DNA from: Streptosporangium sp. NBC_01756
Lineage (GTDB): Bacteria > Actinomycetota > Actinomycetes > Streptosporangiales > Streptosporangiaceae
Length of the DNA stretch: 64,000 nucleotides
Direction of reading: 5' to 3'
Assembly: GCF_035917975.1 (NCBI RefSeq)
Contig: NZ_CP109130.1
Coordinates: 5,022,001 to 5,086,000 of the forward strand
Numbering within the stretch: the stretch's first letter is position 1; each line of letters begins with the position of its first letter. Positions 16,590-24,048 of the stretch are shown one piece after another. The notes under the pieces are model-generated. The model searched no databases. It was given only the letters and a program-made list of their open reading frames with translations, and was not told where the DNA came from. The position numbers and the translations under genes were made by a program.

Positions 16590-16673
16590 ATGATGCCTAC
16601 GACAGAGCTGCTGACGAAGCGGCGCGCGGTGGATTTCTGCCGTGTGACCACCGCGCTCTGTCGCGTTTCCTAA
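16590..16673 (+). CDS. Cysteine-containing leader peptide of sulfur locus
   Basis: 27 codons, MMPTTELLTKRRAVDFCRVT followed by TALCRVS, ending 59 nt before the DUF4395 gene. The LLTKRRAVDFCRV...ALCR pattern is that of the short putative leader peptides that precede sulfur-assimilation and thiosulfate-sulfurtransferase operons in actinomycetes. Two Cys codons near the end would let ribosome stalling at low cysteinyl-tRNA report sulfur supply to the downstream genes. ATG 16590 or 16593 are both possible. Recognition is by pattern; the attenuation mechanism is inferred. Confidence 0.75.
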   Translation: MMPTTELLTKRRAVDFCRVTTALCRVS

Positions 16674-16732
16674 AGGGCGATCTCAAGCGGCCCTGAGCCG
16701 CACCGATCTGCACAACCCTTCAGGAGCATCGA

Positions 16733-17134
16733 GTGATGCAGGCTGATCCCAGGGCTCTCCGCTTCGCGGCAACGGTGACGACCGTCGTCCTCGCGCTCGT
16801 TCTGATCACGGACAGCGCGTGGCTGCTGGCCGCACAGGCGGTGGTGTTCGCACTGAGTGTCTTCGGCGCCTCGCCGTACGGGATGATTTTCAAAGGGATA
16901 GTGAAGAGCCCTCCCAGGGAGTTGGAGGACGCCGCCCCGCCGCGCTTCGCGCAGGGGGTCGGTCTGGTCTTCGCCCTGGTGGGCCTGGTCGGATACGTCA
17001 CGCAGATCACGCCGCTGGCCCTCGGCGCCACCGCCGCGGCTCTCTTCGCCGCCTTCCTCAACGCAGCTTTCGGCTTCTGTCTGGGCTGCGAGATGTTCCT
17101 TGTCATTCGCCGTTTACTGCCCGCCGCAAGATAA
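16733..17134 (+). CDS. DUF4395 membrane protein of sulfur locus
   Basis: 133 residues with about four membrane helices and a conserved C-terminal FGFCLGCEMFL motif whose CxxC may handle sulfur or thiols. DUF4395 proteins are encoded next to rhodaneses and thioredoxins across actinobacteria. The start is GTG 16733 or ATG 16736, behind CAGGAG at 16721-16726. The sulfurtransferase starts 15 nt downstream, indicating an operon. Confidence 0.8.
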   Translation: MMQADPRALRFAATVTTVVLALVLITDSAWLLAAQAVVFALSVFGASPYGMIFKGIVKSPPRELEDAAPPRFAQGVGLVFALVGLVGYVTQITPLALGATAAALFAAFLNAAFGFCLGCEMFLVIRRLLPAAR

Positions 17135-17148
17135 TCCCGGAGGATCCC

Positions 17149-17988
17149 ATGAGCCGCTCCGCCGTCCTGGTGGACGCTGACTGGGTCGAGGCCAACCTCG
17201 ACACCGATGGCATCGTCCTCGTCGAAGTCGACGAAGACGCCAGTGCATATGACAAGGGCCACATCCGTGGCGCCGTGAAGATCGACTGGAGGCAGGACCT
17301 CCAGGACCCGGTCCGCCGTGACTTCGTGGACCGCGAGGGCTTCCAGGCGCTGCTGTCCTCCCGGGGCATCGGCAACGACGACACCGTGATCCTCTACGGC
17401 GGCAACAACAACTGGTTCGCCTCCTACGCCTACTGGTACTTCAAGCTCTACGGCCACGAGAACGTCAAGCTTCTCGACGGCGGCCGCAAGAAGTGGGAGC
17501 TCGAGTCCCGCGAGCTGGTCAAGGACGTCCCCAGCCGCCCCACCACCGCCTACCAGGCCAAGGACCAGGACCTGTCCATCCGGGCCTTCCGTGACGACGT
17601 CGTCGCCGCGATCGGCAAGCTCAACCTGGTCGACGTGCGTTCGCCCGACGAGTTCACCGGCAAGCTGCTCGCCCCCGCGCACCTCCCGCAGGAGCAGGCC
17701 CAGCGCGCCGGTCACGTGCCGACCGCCCGCAACATCCCGTGGTCCAAGGCGGCCAACGACGACGGCACCTTCAAGTCCGACGAGGACCTGAAGTCCCTCT
17801 ACGAGGGCGAGGGCGTCGACTTCGGCAAGGACACCATCGCCTACTGCCGCATCGGCGAGCGCTCGGCCCACTCCTGGTTCGTGCTGCACGAGCTGCTGGG
17901 CCAGGCCAGCGTCAAGAACTACGACGGTTCATGGACAGAGTACGGCTCGCTCGTGGGCGTGCCGATCGAACTGGGAGAGGCACGATAA
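17149..17988 (+). CDS. Thiosulfate sulfurtransferase (rhodanese, CysA/SseA type)
   Basis: 279 residues with two rhodanese domains. The C-terminal catalytic loop is CRIGERSAHSWF (Cys233), the CysA-type signature; the N-terminal domain lacks a loop cysteine, as usual. It transfers sulfane sulfur from thiosulfate to thiol acceptors. ATG 17149 is preceded by GGAGGA at 17139-17144. In mycobacteria the homologous gene is followed by sseC, and the same order is found here, with a TAATG overlap. Confidence 0.92.
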   Translation: MSRSAVLVDADWVEANLDTDGIVLVEVDEDASAYDKGHIRGAVKIDWRQDLQDPVRRDFVDREGFQALLSSRGIGNDDTVILYGGNNNWFASYAYWYFKLYGHENVKLLDGGRKKWELESRELVKDVPSRPTTAYQAKDQDLSIRAFRDDVVAAIGKLNLVDVRSPDEFTGKLLAPAHLPQEQAQRAGHVPTARNIPWSKAANDDGTFKSDEDLKSLYEGEGVDFGKDTIAYCRIGERSAHSWFVLHELLGQASVKNYDGSWTEYGSLVGVPIELGEAR

Positions 17989-18284
17989 TGACCGACGGTT
18001 GCGCTGCTCCGGAACAGACGATCGCCTTCCCGGCCGGGATCGACCTTTCGACCCAGGCCGTCATCCAGGGAGTGGTGTCCGGCGCGGGTACGGCATACGC
18101 CCGCCTGCTGGACCACTCCGGCGAGTTCACCGGCGAGGTCGTGGTGTCCGACGAGGGCATCTTCCGCTTCTTCGCCGCTCCCGGTGACTGGACCGTCCGC
18201 ATCATCGCGGGCGGCGGCGTCACCAAGGACATCAAGGCCCAGGCCCGTCTGGGCGAGGTCACCCAGCTCGCCGTGGCTGTCTGA
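17988..18284 (+). CDS. sseC: SseC-like protein, DUF1416
   Basis: 98 residues, DUF1416 family, beta-sandwich-like (GVVSGAGTAYARLLDHSGEF), starting at the ATG that overlaps the sulfurtransferase stop. It is the partner of CysA-type sulfurtransferase in actinobacteria; its precise job is unknown, thought to lie in sulfur transfer. A strong terminator closes the operon. Confidence 0.85.
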   Translation: MTDGCAAPEQTIAFPAGIDLSTQAVIQGVVSGAGTAYARLLDHSGEFTGEVVVSDEGIFRFFAAPGDWTVRIIAGGGVTKDIKAQARLGEVTQLAVAV

Positions 18285-18300
18285 CCCGAGAATCACGGCT

Positions 18301-18335
18301 GAGGGCCGGCACCCCGTCACGGGGTGCCGGCCCTC
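18301..18335 (+). terminator. Terminator of sulfur operon
   Basis: GAGGGCCGGCACCCCGT (18301-18317) pairs with its complement at 18319-18335, followed by CTCGTTT. It also faces the convergent DsbA-TPR gene. Confidence 0.85.
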
Positions 18336-18357
18336 CTCGTTTCACCGGATCCGGCCG

Positions 18358-19362
18358 TCACCGGACCCGGCTCTCGACCCGTTGGAGCGCGTCGGTGTAG
18401 CCGGGGTCGGCGGACATGGCCGCCGCCAGCCGGAGATGCGGCAGAGCCTCGGCCGGGCGGTTGGCCCGCTCCAGAGTCCTGCCGAGCAGGAACCTGGCGT
18501 AGTGGTCGCCGGGCGACCGGTCGAGCAGCGACTCCAGAGTCTCCCGCGCCCGGCCGAGCTGAGCCGAGCCGAAGTAGGCGCGGGCGGCCAGTAGGCGGAC
18601 GGCGGGGTCGTCGCCGTGGTCGGCCAGCAGCGGCTCCAGGGTCCGCAGGGCGCCGAGGGAGTCCCGGCCGTCCAGCAGGGACTCGGCCTGGCGCAGCAGC
18701 CTGACCTCGTCGGGGAGCTCGCGCTCGGGCTCGGCCTGCCGTACCAGCTCCGCCAGGGCCTCCGGCGGCTGCGCACCGGCGACCGCCGTACGGCCCACGA
18801 CGTAGGTCGGCGAGGTGGCCACACCGATGGCCTTGCCGCGCAGGAGCTGGGAGCGGACCTCGCCCGCCCCCTCTCCGGCGTCGAGCGCCTCGGCCATGCC
18901 GTCCAGGCCCGCCTCGGCGGCGAGCGCCGTCAGGGTGGCCCGGTCGCCGATGTCGGAGGCCTCGACGAAGTGGGCGCGCAGGATCCGCTCCACGACGGCG
19001 TCCTGCAGGGCCGGGCCGCCCCGCTGGTAGGCGAGGGCGATCACCCGGTGGGCGTCGAACGTGTTCGGACGCCAGACGGCGCCCCAGGGCGGGCCGAGTC
19101 CCTCCTCGGCCGCGATGAGCGAGACGCGGACCCGGTTCTCCGAGGGGGTCAGGCCGGGGTGGCAGGCCTGCAGGGCGCCGTCGGCGATCGGGTCGCGCAG
19201 CGCCTCGTACAGCGGTTCGGCCGTGGCCGGGGCCATCGAGTCGATCTGGAAGGGCCGCCAGACGATCTCCACGTCCTCGCCGAACCCGGCCTGCTCCAGG
19301 CGTCGCTTGCCGATGTAGGCCCAGGCGCAGACCATGTCGGCCCAGACTTCGATGCGCTTCAT
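18358..19362 (-). CDS. DsbA/FrnE-type oxidoreductase-like protein fused to TPR domain
   Basis: 334 residues from ATG 19362. Residues 1-~215 follow the FrnE/2-hydroxychromene-isomerase branch of the DsbA fold (EVWADMVCAWAYIGKRRLEQ at the N-terminus, IVWRPFQID, cis-proline SPTYVVG). The usual CPWC is replaced by CAWA, leaving Cys12 without its partner. Residues ~225-334 form about three TPR-like helix pairs. It is cytosolic, having no signal peptide. It is divergent from a TetR gene with a palindrome between, so it is probably under that regulator. Dithiol oxidase activity is doubtful; isomerase, monothiol or scaffold roles are possible. Confidence 0.8.
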   Translation of the reverse strand: MKRIEVWADMVCAWAYIGKRRLEQAGFGEDVEIVWRPFQIDSMAPATAEPLYEALRDPIADGALQACHPGLTPSENRVRVSLIAAEEGLGPPWGAVWRPNTFDAHRVIALAYQRGGPALQDAVVERILRAHFVEASDIGDRATLTALAAEAGLDGMAEALDAGEGAGEVRSQLLRGKAIGVATSPTYVVGRTAVAGAQPPEALAELVRQAEPERELPDEVRLLRQAESLLDGRDSLGALRTLEPLLADHGDDPAVRLLAARAYFGSAQLGRARETLESLLDRSPGDHYARFLLGRTLERANRPAEALPHLRLAAAMSADPGYTDALQRVESRVR

Positions 19363-19378
19363 GTCCGATGCAACAAAC

Positions 19379-19406
19379 GACACCCGTCGTTTATTCGACG
19401 GATGTC
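19379..19406. promoter_or_regulatory. Palindromic operator between DsbA-TPR and TetR genes
   Basis: GACACCCGTCG (19379-19389) and CGACGGATGTC (19396-19406) form 11-bp arms with one mismatch around a 6-bp TTTATT centre. It lies in the 80-bp divergent gap, 17 bp from the minus-strand start. The size and symmetry suit a TetR-family dimer; binding by the adjacent regulator is inferred. Confidence 0.65.
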
Positions 19407-19422
19407 GTCTATCTTTGGATTC

Positions 19423-19446
19423 ATGACCGAAGACGAGGTCTCATGA
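19423..19446 (+). CDS. Seven-codon leader ORF from tandem duplication of the tetR start
   Basis: ATG 19423 opens MTEDEVS and stops at TGA 19444-19446, overlapping the regulator's ATG at 19443. It arose by duplication of a 20-bp stretch: ATGACCGAAGACGA occurs at 19423 and again at 19443. TATCTT about 8 nt upstream suggests a leaderless transcript starting here, so ribosomes may reinitiate on the regulator. Confidence 0.4.
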   Translation: MTEDEVS

Positions 19447-19994
19447 CCGAAGACGATCCGAGGGTTCGCCGGACCCGTGCCCGCCTGCGTGCCGCGGTCC
19501 TGGAGCTCGCCGCCGGCCGCGACCCCGATTCGATCACGGTCGCCGAGATCGCCCAGCGGGCCGAGGTCAACCGGGCCACGGTCTACGTCCACTACCGCGA
19601 CCGCGACGACCTGGTGCTGGACGCGATGGAAACCGCCGTCGGCGAGCTGGCCGCGGAGGCCGCGCGCTGCCCCTACCGGGAGGACGGCCCGGTCCCGGCG
19701 TCGCTGGTCGCCCTGTTCGAGCACGTCGGCGCGCGGGCCCCGCTGTATCGGCGGATGCTCGGGCCGTACGGCAGCGCCCGCTTCTGCGCCCGCCTGCGCG
19801 AGGCGCTGGTCGCGGAGCTGCGCGGCCCGTTCGCGACGGGCTCCCGGCCCCCCGGCCACGACGACGTGCCCCCGGAGGTCCACGCCCACTACCTGGCGGG
19901 CGCGCTCATCGGGGTGGTCACCTACTGGCTGGAGGAGCACCCTCCCCGCCCGGCCGAGGAGATCGCGGCGTTCACCTGGAGCCTGGTCCGCTGA
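19443..19994 (+). CDS. TetR-family transcriptional regulator
   Basis: 183 residues with the TetR helix-turn-helix (ITVAEIAQRAEVNRATVYVH, about residues 25-44) followed by the typical YRDRDDLVLDAM. The C-terminal ligand domain is divergent. ATG 19443 is preceded by GAGG at 19435-19438. It probably represses itself and the divergent DsbA-TPR gene through the palindrome at 19379-19406. Ligand unknown. Confidence 0.88.
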   Translation: MTEDDPRVRRTRARLRAAVLELAAGRDPDSITVAEIAQRAEVNRATVYVHYRDRDDLVLDAMETAVGELAAEAARCPYREDGPVPASLVALFEHVGARAPLYRRMLGPYGSARFCARLREALVAELRGPFATGSRPPGHDDVPPEVHAHYLAGALIGVVTYWLEEHPPRPAEEIAAFTWSLVR

Positions 19995-20080
19995 ACGGGG
20001 CCGGGCGGGCGCACCCGGCGGACGAGCTGCCCCGGACGTTTCACTGTGGCCGGTGACAGCGGGTCGCTACGATTCATCGA

Positions 20081-21415
20081 GTGTCCGGAACGTCTGCTAT
20101 GCCCCCACCCCCAGCCCCGCCTTCGCTCCCGCCCGCAGCTCCGCCCTCGCTCCCGCCCGTATCCTCGCCGCAGGCCGCGCTCAGCGCGTACGCACTGCCT
20201 GTGCACGCGCTCAGGATCTTCGGCGCCTGTGCGATCTCGCTGGTGCTCTGGTTCTCCGCGGGCAAGGCGGTCCGTGCCGCGCTGATGTGGGCGGGCTCGG
20301 AGGTCTCGCACGGCGACTACCGGCAGGCACGGCTCGCCGTCACGATGCTGATCTTCACGTTGATCGTGCTGAACGAGCTCGTGGTCATGGTCGGCATGCT
20401 GCACTCCGTGCGCGGTGCGCTCCGGGAGATCCAGGCGCGGAGAGAGGGAGGTGAGGCCGACGAGGGCATGTTCGGTGCGCTCAACCGGGCCACGCTGGTG
20501 TTCGCCACGATCTATCTGGCCTGGAGCTTCCATGCGGAGGACGCCCGCGAGTTCGCCTCGCTCGACCTGATGAAGCGCGCCGACCAGGACCTCATGGGGT
20601 CCCTGGCCGGCATCCAGGGGGAGGGGGCCACCGGCCTCATCGCGCTGGACGTGCGGCTCTCCCTCGCGATCGCGGTGGTGGCCTACCTGCTCAGGACGCT
20701 GTTCGGCTGGTGGCACGCCAACGGCAAGGTCAGGGGCAGCGGTGTCCTCACCACCTTCTTCGAGCTGGCCTTCGCCTTCTACGGCCTCAACGCGATGTTC
20801 ACCTTCACCTCCGCGCGATCCGAATGGCTGTCGCACCGGACCGTCATGACCACGATCGGCGACTGGGTCGAGGCGGCCGAGAAGGCCGTGCCGGGCTGGC
20901 GGGCGTTCTGGACATGGGTCGGAGACGTCTGGCCGTACGTGGTGGACGGGCTGATCGTCCCGCTCACCTGGCTGACGATCGCCGCGCTGGTCTACGGGGC
21001 GTTCGCCGAGGACACCCGGGCGATCGTGCGCGGGACCCGGCTGGACGCGGTGGCCGACCGGATGGAGCGGACCCACTCGCTCACCCGCTCCACCGTGACC
21101 CGGGCCACCGGAGGGTTCCAGGAACGCTGGGTCCCGCCCGCGAACGCCTTCCGGCTCGCCGTCCGCGGCGGCGCGGCCCTGTTCGGCATGTTCTGCCTCT
21201 GCTATGTCGCGCTCCGGGTGGGCACCGACTACGGGGAGCGGGGCGTGCGGACGCTGATCGGCAGCGAGGAGCCCTACCTCTGGCTGGTCCTCGGCCCGCC
21301 GCTGACGTTCGTCAGGGATCTGATCGTGACGGTGCTGACCACCTGCCTGCTGGCGGCCACGTTCGACATCGCGGCCACCCGCAGCCGTACGGCGGGCCAG
21401 ACGCTCACCGTCTGA
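20081..21415 (+). CDS. Polytopic membrane protein of unknown function
   Basis: 444 residues. A proline-rich cytosolic N-terminus (PPPPAPPSLPPAAPPSLPP) is followed by about eight hydrophobic segments (near residues 45-65, 90-110, 137-150, 190-212, 228-250, 298-320, 365-385, 405-430). No catalytic motif is recognised. The GTG 20081 start has no RBS. The 3' end overlaps the convergent gene's 3' end by 11 bp. Its placement against the HerA-like locus suggests, but does not show, membership in the same system. Confidence 0.7.
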   Translation: MSGTSAMPPPPAPPSLPPAAPPSLPPVSSPQAALSAYALPVHALRIFGACAISLVLWFSAGKAVRAALMWAGSEVSHGDYRQARLAVTMLIFTLIVLNELVVMVGMLHSVRGALREIQARREGGEADEGMFGALNRATLVFATIYLAWSFHAEDAREFASLDLMKRADQDLMGSLAGIQGEGATGLIALDVRLSLAIAVVAYLLRTLFGWWHANGKVRGSGVLTTFFELAFAFYGLNAMFTFTSARSEWLSHRTVMTTIGDWVEAAEKAVPGWRAFWTWVGDVWPYVVDGLIVPLTWLTIAALVYGAFAEDTRAIVRGTRLDAVADRMERTHSLTRSTVTRATGGFQERWVPPANAFRLAVRGGAALFGMFCLCYVALRVGTDYGERGVRTLIGSEEPYLWLVLGPPLTFVRDLIVTVLTTCLLAATFDIAATRSRTAGQTLTV

Positions 21416-22583
21416 ACAGCAGCACCTGGTCCTGCGGCTCGGTCTTCTCGGTGCCCGCCCGTTTGAACAGCTCCTCCACGGTCTCCTCCACCAGCGGCAC
21501 CCGGATCGTGCTCGGTATGACGTTGACCTGGACCTGGCCGGCGACGGCTCGGGGCACCAGGCTGATCAGGTCGTAGTCGTAACCGACACCGATCTTGTGG
21601 TCCTCGACCTCCAGGGGCATGGTCTTCTCGACGACCTCGGCCTGCCACGTGCGGCCGTCGGGGTGCTTGACCTTGATCTCGGGGTCGCCGCGCCGGATCA
21701 CCCCCTCGGTGTTCAGGGACGTCCTGGTCACTTTGATCTTCAGCCACTGCTGGTCGGGCTTGATGGGGCGGCTGCCCGGGAGCGTGTCCACCTGCTCGAC
21801 CCGGACCTTCCAGGACACGTTCATGAGCGTCCCGGTTCCTCCGGCGGCCACGGTGTGGATCCGGTAGTCGAGTCTGCCGGTCCGGTAGAACAGGTAACCG
21901 TCCACGGTGGGGATCCCCATGCCCAGCGCTACGGCGAGGACCAGGGCGCCGACCCGCAGCGCCGTACGGCGTCGCGGTGCCGGGGCGGCCCCGGCGGGTT
22001 CCTGCCCGGACCTGACCGGTCCCGTCCCGGCGGGGAGCACGGCTCCGGCTCCGAAGGCGCCAGGGTGCGGGGATCTGGGCAGCGGGGGTGTCGGGAAGGC
22101 GGGGAACGGCTGGGTCGAGGCTCCCGGCGGCTCGCTCACCGGCCTCGGCGCGGGAGGCCAGACCTGCTCGTCCGGGAAGGACTGCCGGGGACCGGGTGCC
22201 CAGCCGGCGTCGGCGACGGGGAGCGTGGGCCGGGGAGTGAAGGCGGGACGCCCGGCACGGGGCCTCGGGCGCCGTCCGGGGGCGTCAGGAGGGCCGCCTG
22301 GGGCGGAAGGCCGTCCGGGGGCGTCGGGAGGGCTTCCTGCGGTGGGAGGCCGACCGTCGGATGCGGCGGGGACGCCACCCGGGGCGACGGGTCGCGGGCC
22401 GGGGGCGGGTGGCGCCGGATGCGGGGGAGCCGGCCAGGTGCCGGTGGCGGGCCACTGCGCGTCCTGACGAGGCTGCTCCTCGGTGGGCCGGCCGTCCCCG
22501 GGAGTTCGCGCTCCCTCAGGGGCCTCCGCGGGGGTGAACCAGCCGCGCCGATCCTCGCCGGGCGGACGCGGCGTGCCCGTCAC
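21405..22583 (-). CDS. Proline-rich single-pass membrane protein with exported beta domain
   Basis: 392 residues from GTG 22583, which overlaps the stop of the upstream gene (GTGA). Residues 1-~215 are a disordered Pro/Gly/Ala-rich cytosolic region with repeats of the PPDAPGRPSAPGG kind. One membrane helix follows (LRVGALVLAVALGMGIPTV), then an exported beta-rich domain of about 160 residues (QQWLKIKVTRTS, HPDGRTWQAEVVEK, DYDLISLVPRAVAG) resembling DUF4352/NEAT-sized sandwich domains. It is the last gene of a three-gene operon of similar architecture. Function unknown. Confidence 0.65.
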   Translation of the reverse strand: MTGTPRPPGEDRRGWFTPAEAPEGARTPGDGRPTEEQPRQDAQWPATGTWPAPPHPAPPAPGPRPVAPGGVPAASDGRPPTAGSPPDAPGRPSAPGGPPDAPGRRPRPRAGRPAFTPRPTLPVADAGWAPGPRQSFPDEQVWPPAPRPVSEPPGASTQPFPAFPTPPLPRSPHPGAFGAGAVLPAGTGPVRSGQEPAGAAPAPRRRTALRVGALVLAVALGMGIPTVDGYLFYRTGRLDYRIHTVAAGGTGTLMNVSWKVRVEQVDTLPGSRPIKPDQQWLKIKVTRTSLNTEGVIRRGDPEIKVKHPDGRTWQAEVVEKTMPLEVEDHKIGVGYDYDLISLVPRAVAGQVQVNVIPSTIRVPLVEETVEELFKRAGTEKTEPQDQVLLFRR

Positions 22584-23239
22584 TTCTTGCTCGCCAACTG
22601 GTAGACATCCTTCGCGTTCGAGATCAGGCGCTGTGCGGCGGCGCCGTCGAGCCCGAGGTCGATCTCCACCTCGGGCAGCAGCGCCTCTCCCATGAATCCG
22701 TTCTTCGGGGCGAGCACGATCCGGGAGCCCGCCAGGGCGGCGGCCGGGATCTCGAACACCGCCGTCCGCTCGGCCCACCAGCCCACCTGGATGAAGGGCT
22801 CGGTGATGCCCAGCGAGGAGGGGACCTTGTCGGTGGCCGTGTAGCGCTTGCCGTCCTCGGTGAGCAGCACCGGCGGGGCGAGCTTCTGCGGCTCCCGGCG
22901 GGCCGTCGCCCCCACATCGGCGATCAGGAAGATCCCGGAGGCGGTGGCCCGCCGAACCTTGTCGCTCGGATCGGTGCTCTCGACGACCCTGGCGGCCTGC
23001 ACGGCCTTCACCCGTGCGGAGAACCGGGAGGCGGAGACCTCCTCCCCGACGCCTCCGGTCCAGGTCAGATGGGCCATGCGCGCCTGCTGATCCAGGCCGA
23101 GCGTCTGCAGGCCCACCGCCGCGACGGCCAGGGCCGCGCCGGCGACCAGGACGCCCGCCCGGCGCAGCCGGCCCGGCGGCCGGGGAGCGCGGCGGCGGAC
23201 GGCCGTCCCGGTCCTGACCGGAGTCGCGCTGCTCATCAC
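22580..23239 (-). CDS. Single-pass membrane protein with DUF4352-like exported domain
   Basis: 219 residues: an arginine-rich cytosolic N-terminus, one helix (AGVLVAGAALAVAAVGLQTL, about residues 28-47), then an exported domain with LLTEDGKRYTAT and AVFEIPAAALAGSRIVLAP, patterns typical of DUF4352-like beta sandwiches. GTG 23239 (or ATG 23236) overlaps the upstream stop and its own stop overlaps the next start, so all three genes are coupled. Function unknown. Confidence 0.65.
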   Translation of the reverse strand: MMSSATPVRTGTAVRRRAPRPPGRLRRAGVLVAGAALAVAAVGLQTLGLDQQARMAHLTWTGGVGEEVSASRFSARVKAVQAARVVESTDPSDKVRRATASGIFLIADVGATARREPQKLAPPVLLTEDGKRYTATDKVPSSLGITEPFIQVGWWAERTAVFEIPAAALAGSRIVLAPKNGFMGEALLPEVEIDLGLDGAAAQRLISNAKDVYQLASKK

Positions 23240-23883
23240 ACGGTCCCCCCCTGCCGCACGGGGAGGGTGACCTGTGCGGCGACCTCGGGCGGAGCGTCGG
23301 TCGCGTCGCCGTCGGCCACCAGGGTCCAGGCCGGGTCGAGGTTGAACCCCTCAGAGAGCTCGAAGGCGCCGACGTCGAACTGGACCTTTTTCGGCGGGCG
23401 CGAGCCCCGGGGCAGCTCGTACCTGATCACGACGGTGGACGTCGTTCCCGGATGGAGTTGCGTGCTGGACACGTCCCCGTCGGGGATCGAGAGCACCGCA
23501 CCGAGGTCGCTCTTGATCTCCGGGGTCATCTTCAGCAGGGAGGCCGCGAAGAAGAAGCCGGGTGTCTTCCCCTGGGGAGGGCTCCCCAGCTCGGTGGTCT
23601 CCTCCCCCCTGTTCGTCACCTTCAGCACGACCTCAAGGAAACGCTTGCCAGGGATGCCGAACCGGCCCGGCTCGGCGGCCGTGCGGGACTCCACGAAGGT
23701 GGTCGTGAACTCGCCCTGGTCCAGGCTCGAACCCGGGCCGAGTTGTTTGGGAGGCTTTTCGGGGGTTTCGCCGAGGCCCCCGAGGGCGGCGGTGACTCCC
23801 AGGCCGGTGGCGGCGAGCAAGGCGGCGATCGGCACCGCGACCGGGCGCCGGGGCCGGGTTTCGCCACCGGGGGGAGACGTCAT
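23236..23883 (-). CDS. Single-pass membrane protein with exported beta domain, first gene of trio
   Basis: 215 residues: short cytosolic N-terminus, one helix (VAVPIAALLAATGLGVTAAL, residues 15-34), then an exported domain with RFLEVVLKVTNRGEETTELG and TSTVVIRYELPRGSRPP, an arrangement like the extracellular sandwich domains of the two downstream genes. It is divergent from the Walker-less ATPase-like gene across 165 bp. Function unknown. Confidence 0.65.
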   Translation of the reverse strand: MTSPPGGETRPRRPVAVPIAALLAATGLGVTAALGGLGETPEKPPKQLGPGSSLDQGEFTTTFVESRTAAEPGRFGIPGKRFLEVVLKVTNRGEETTELGSPPQGKTPGFFFAASLLKMTPEIKSDLGAVLSIPDGDVSSTQLHPGTTSTVVIRYELPRGSRPPKKVQFDVGAFELSEGFNLDPAWTLVADGDATDAPPEVAAQVTLPVRQGGTV

Positions 23884-24048
23884 GACAAAGGATGGTAATA
23901 GCTAGCCTCCAGCCAACCCGACTCGTCCATCCCATAAGTGGCATTGAAACTGGGGAAAATACAGCAGATTGACGGGAACGGCGCCCGAATGGGAGATCTA
24001 ACTCTTACGCTGTCACCGAGGCGGCGAGAGCCCTATGGCGGAGGTTCC

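Noticed and set aside
23938-24048. Longer start (GTG 23938) for the Walker-less ATPase-like protein
   Set aside because: No RBS and low-complexity residues; GTG 24049 has GGAGG at proper distance.
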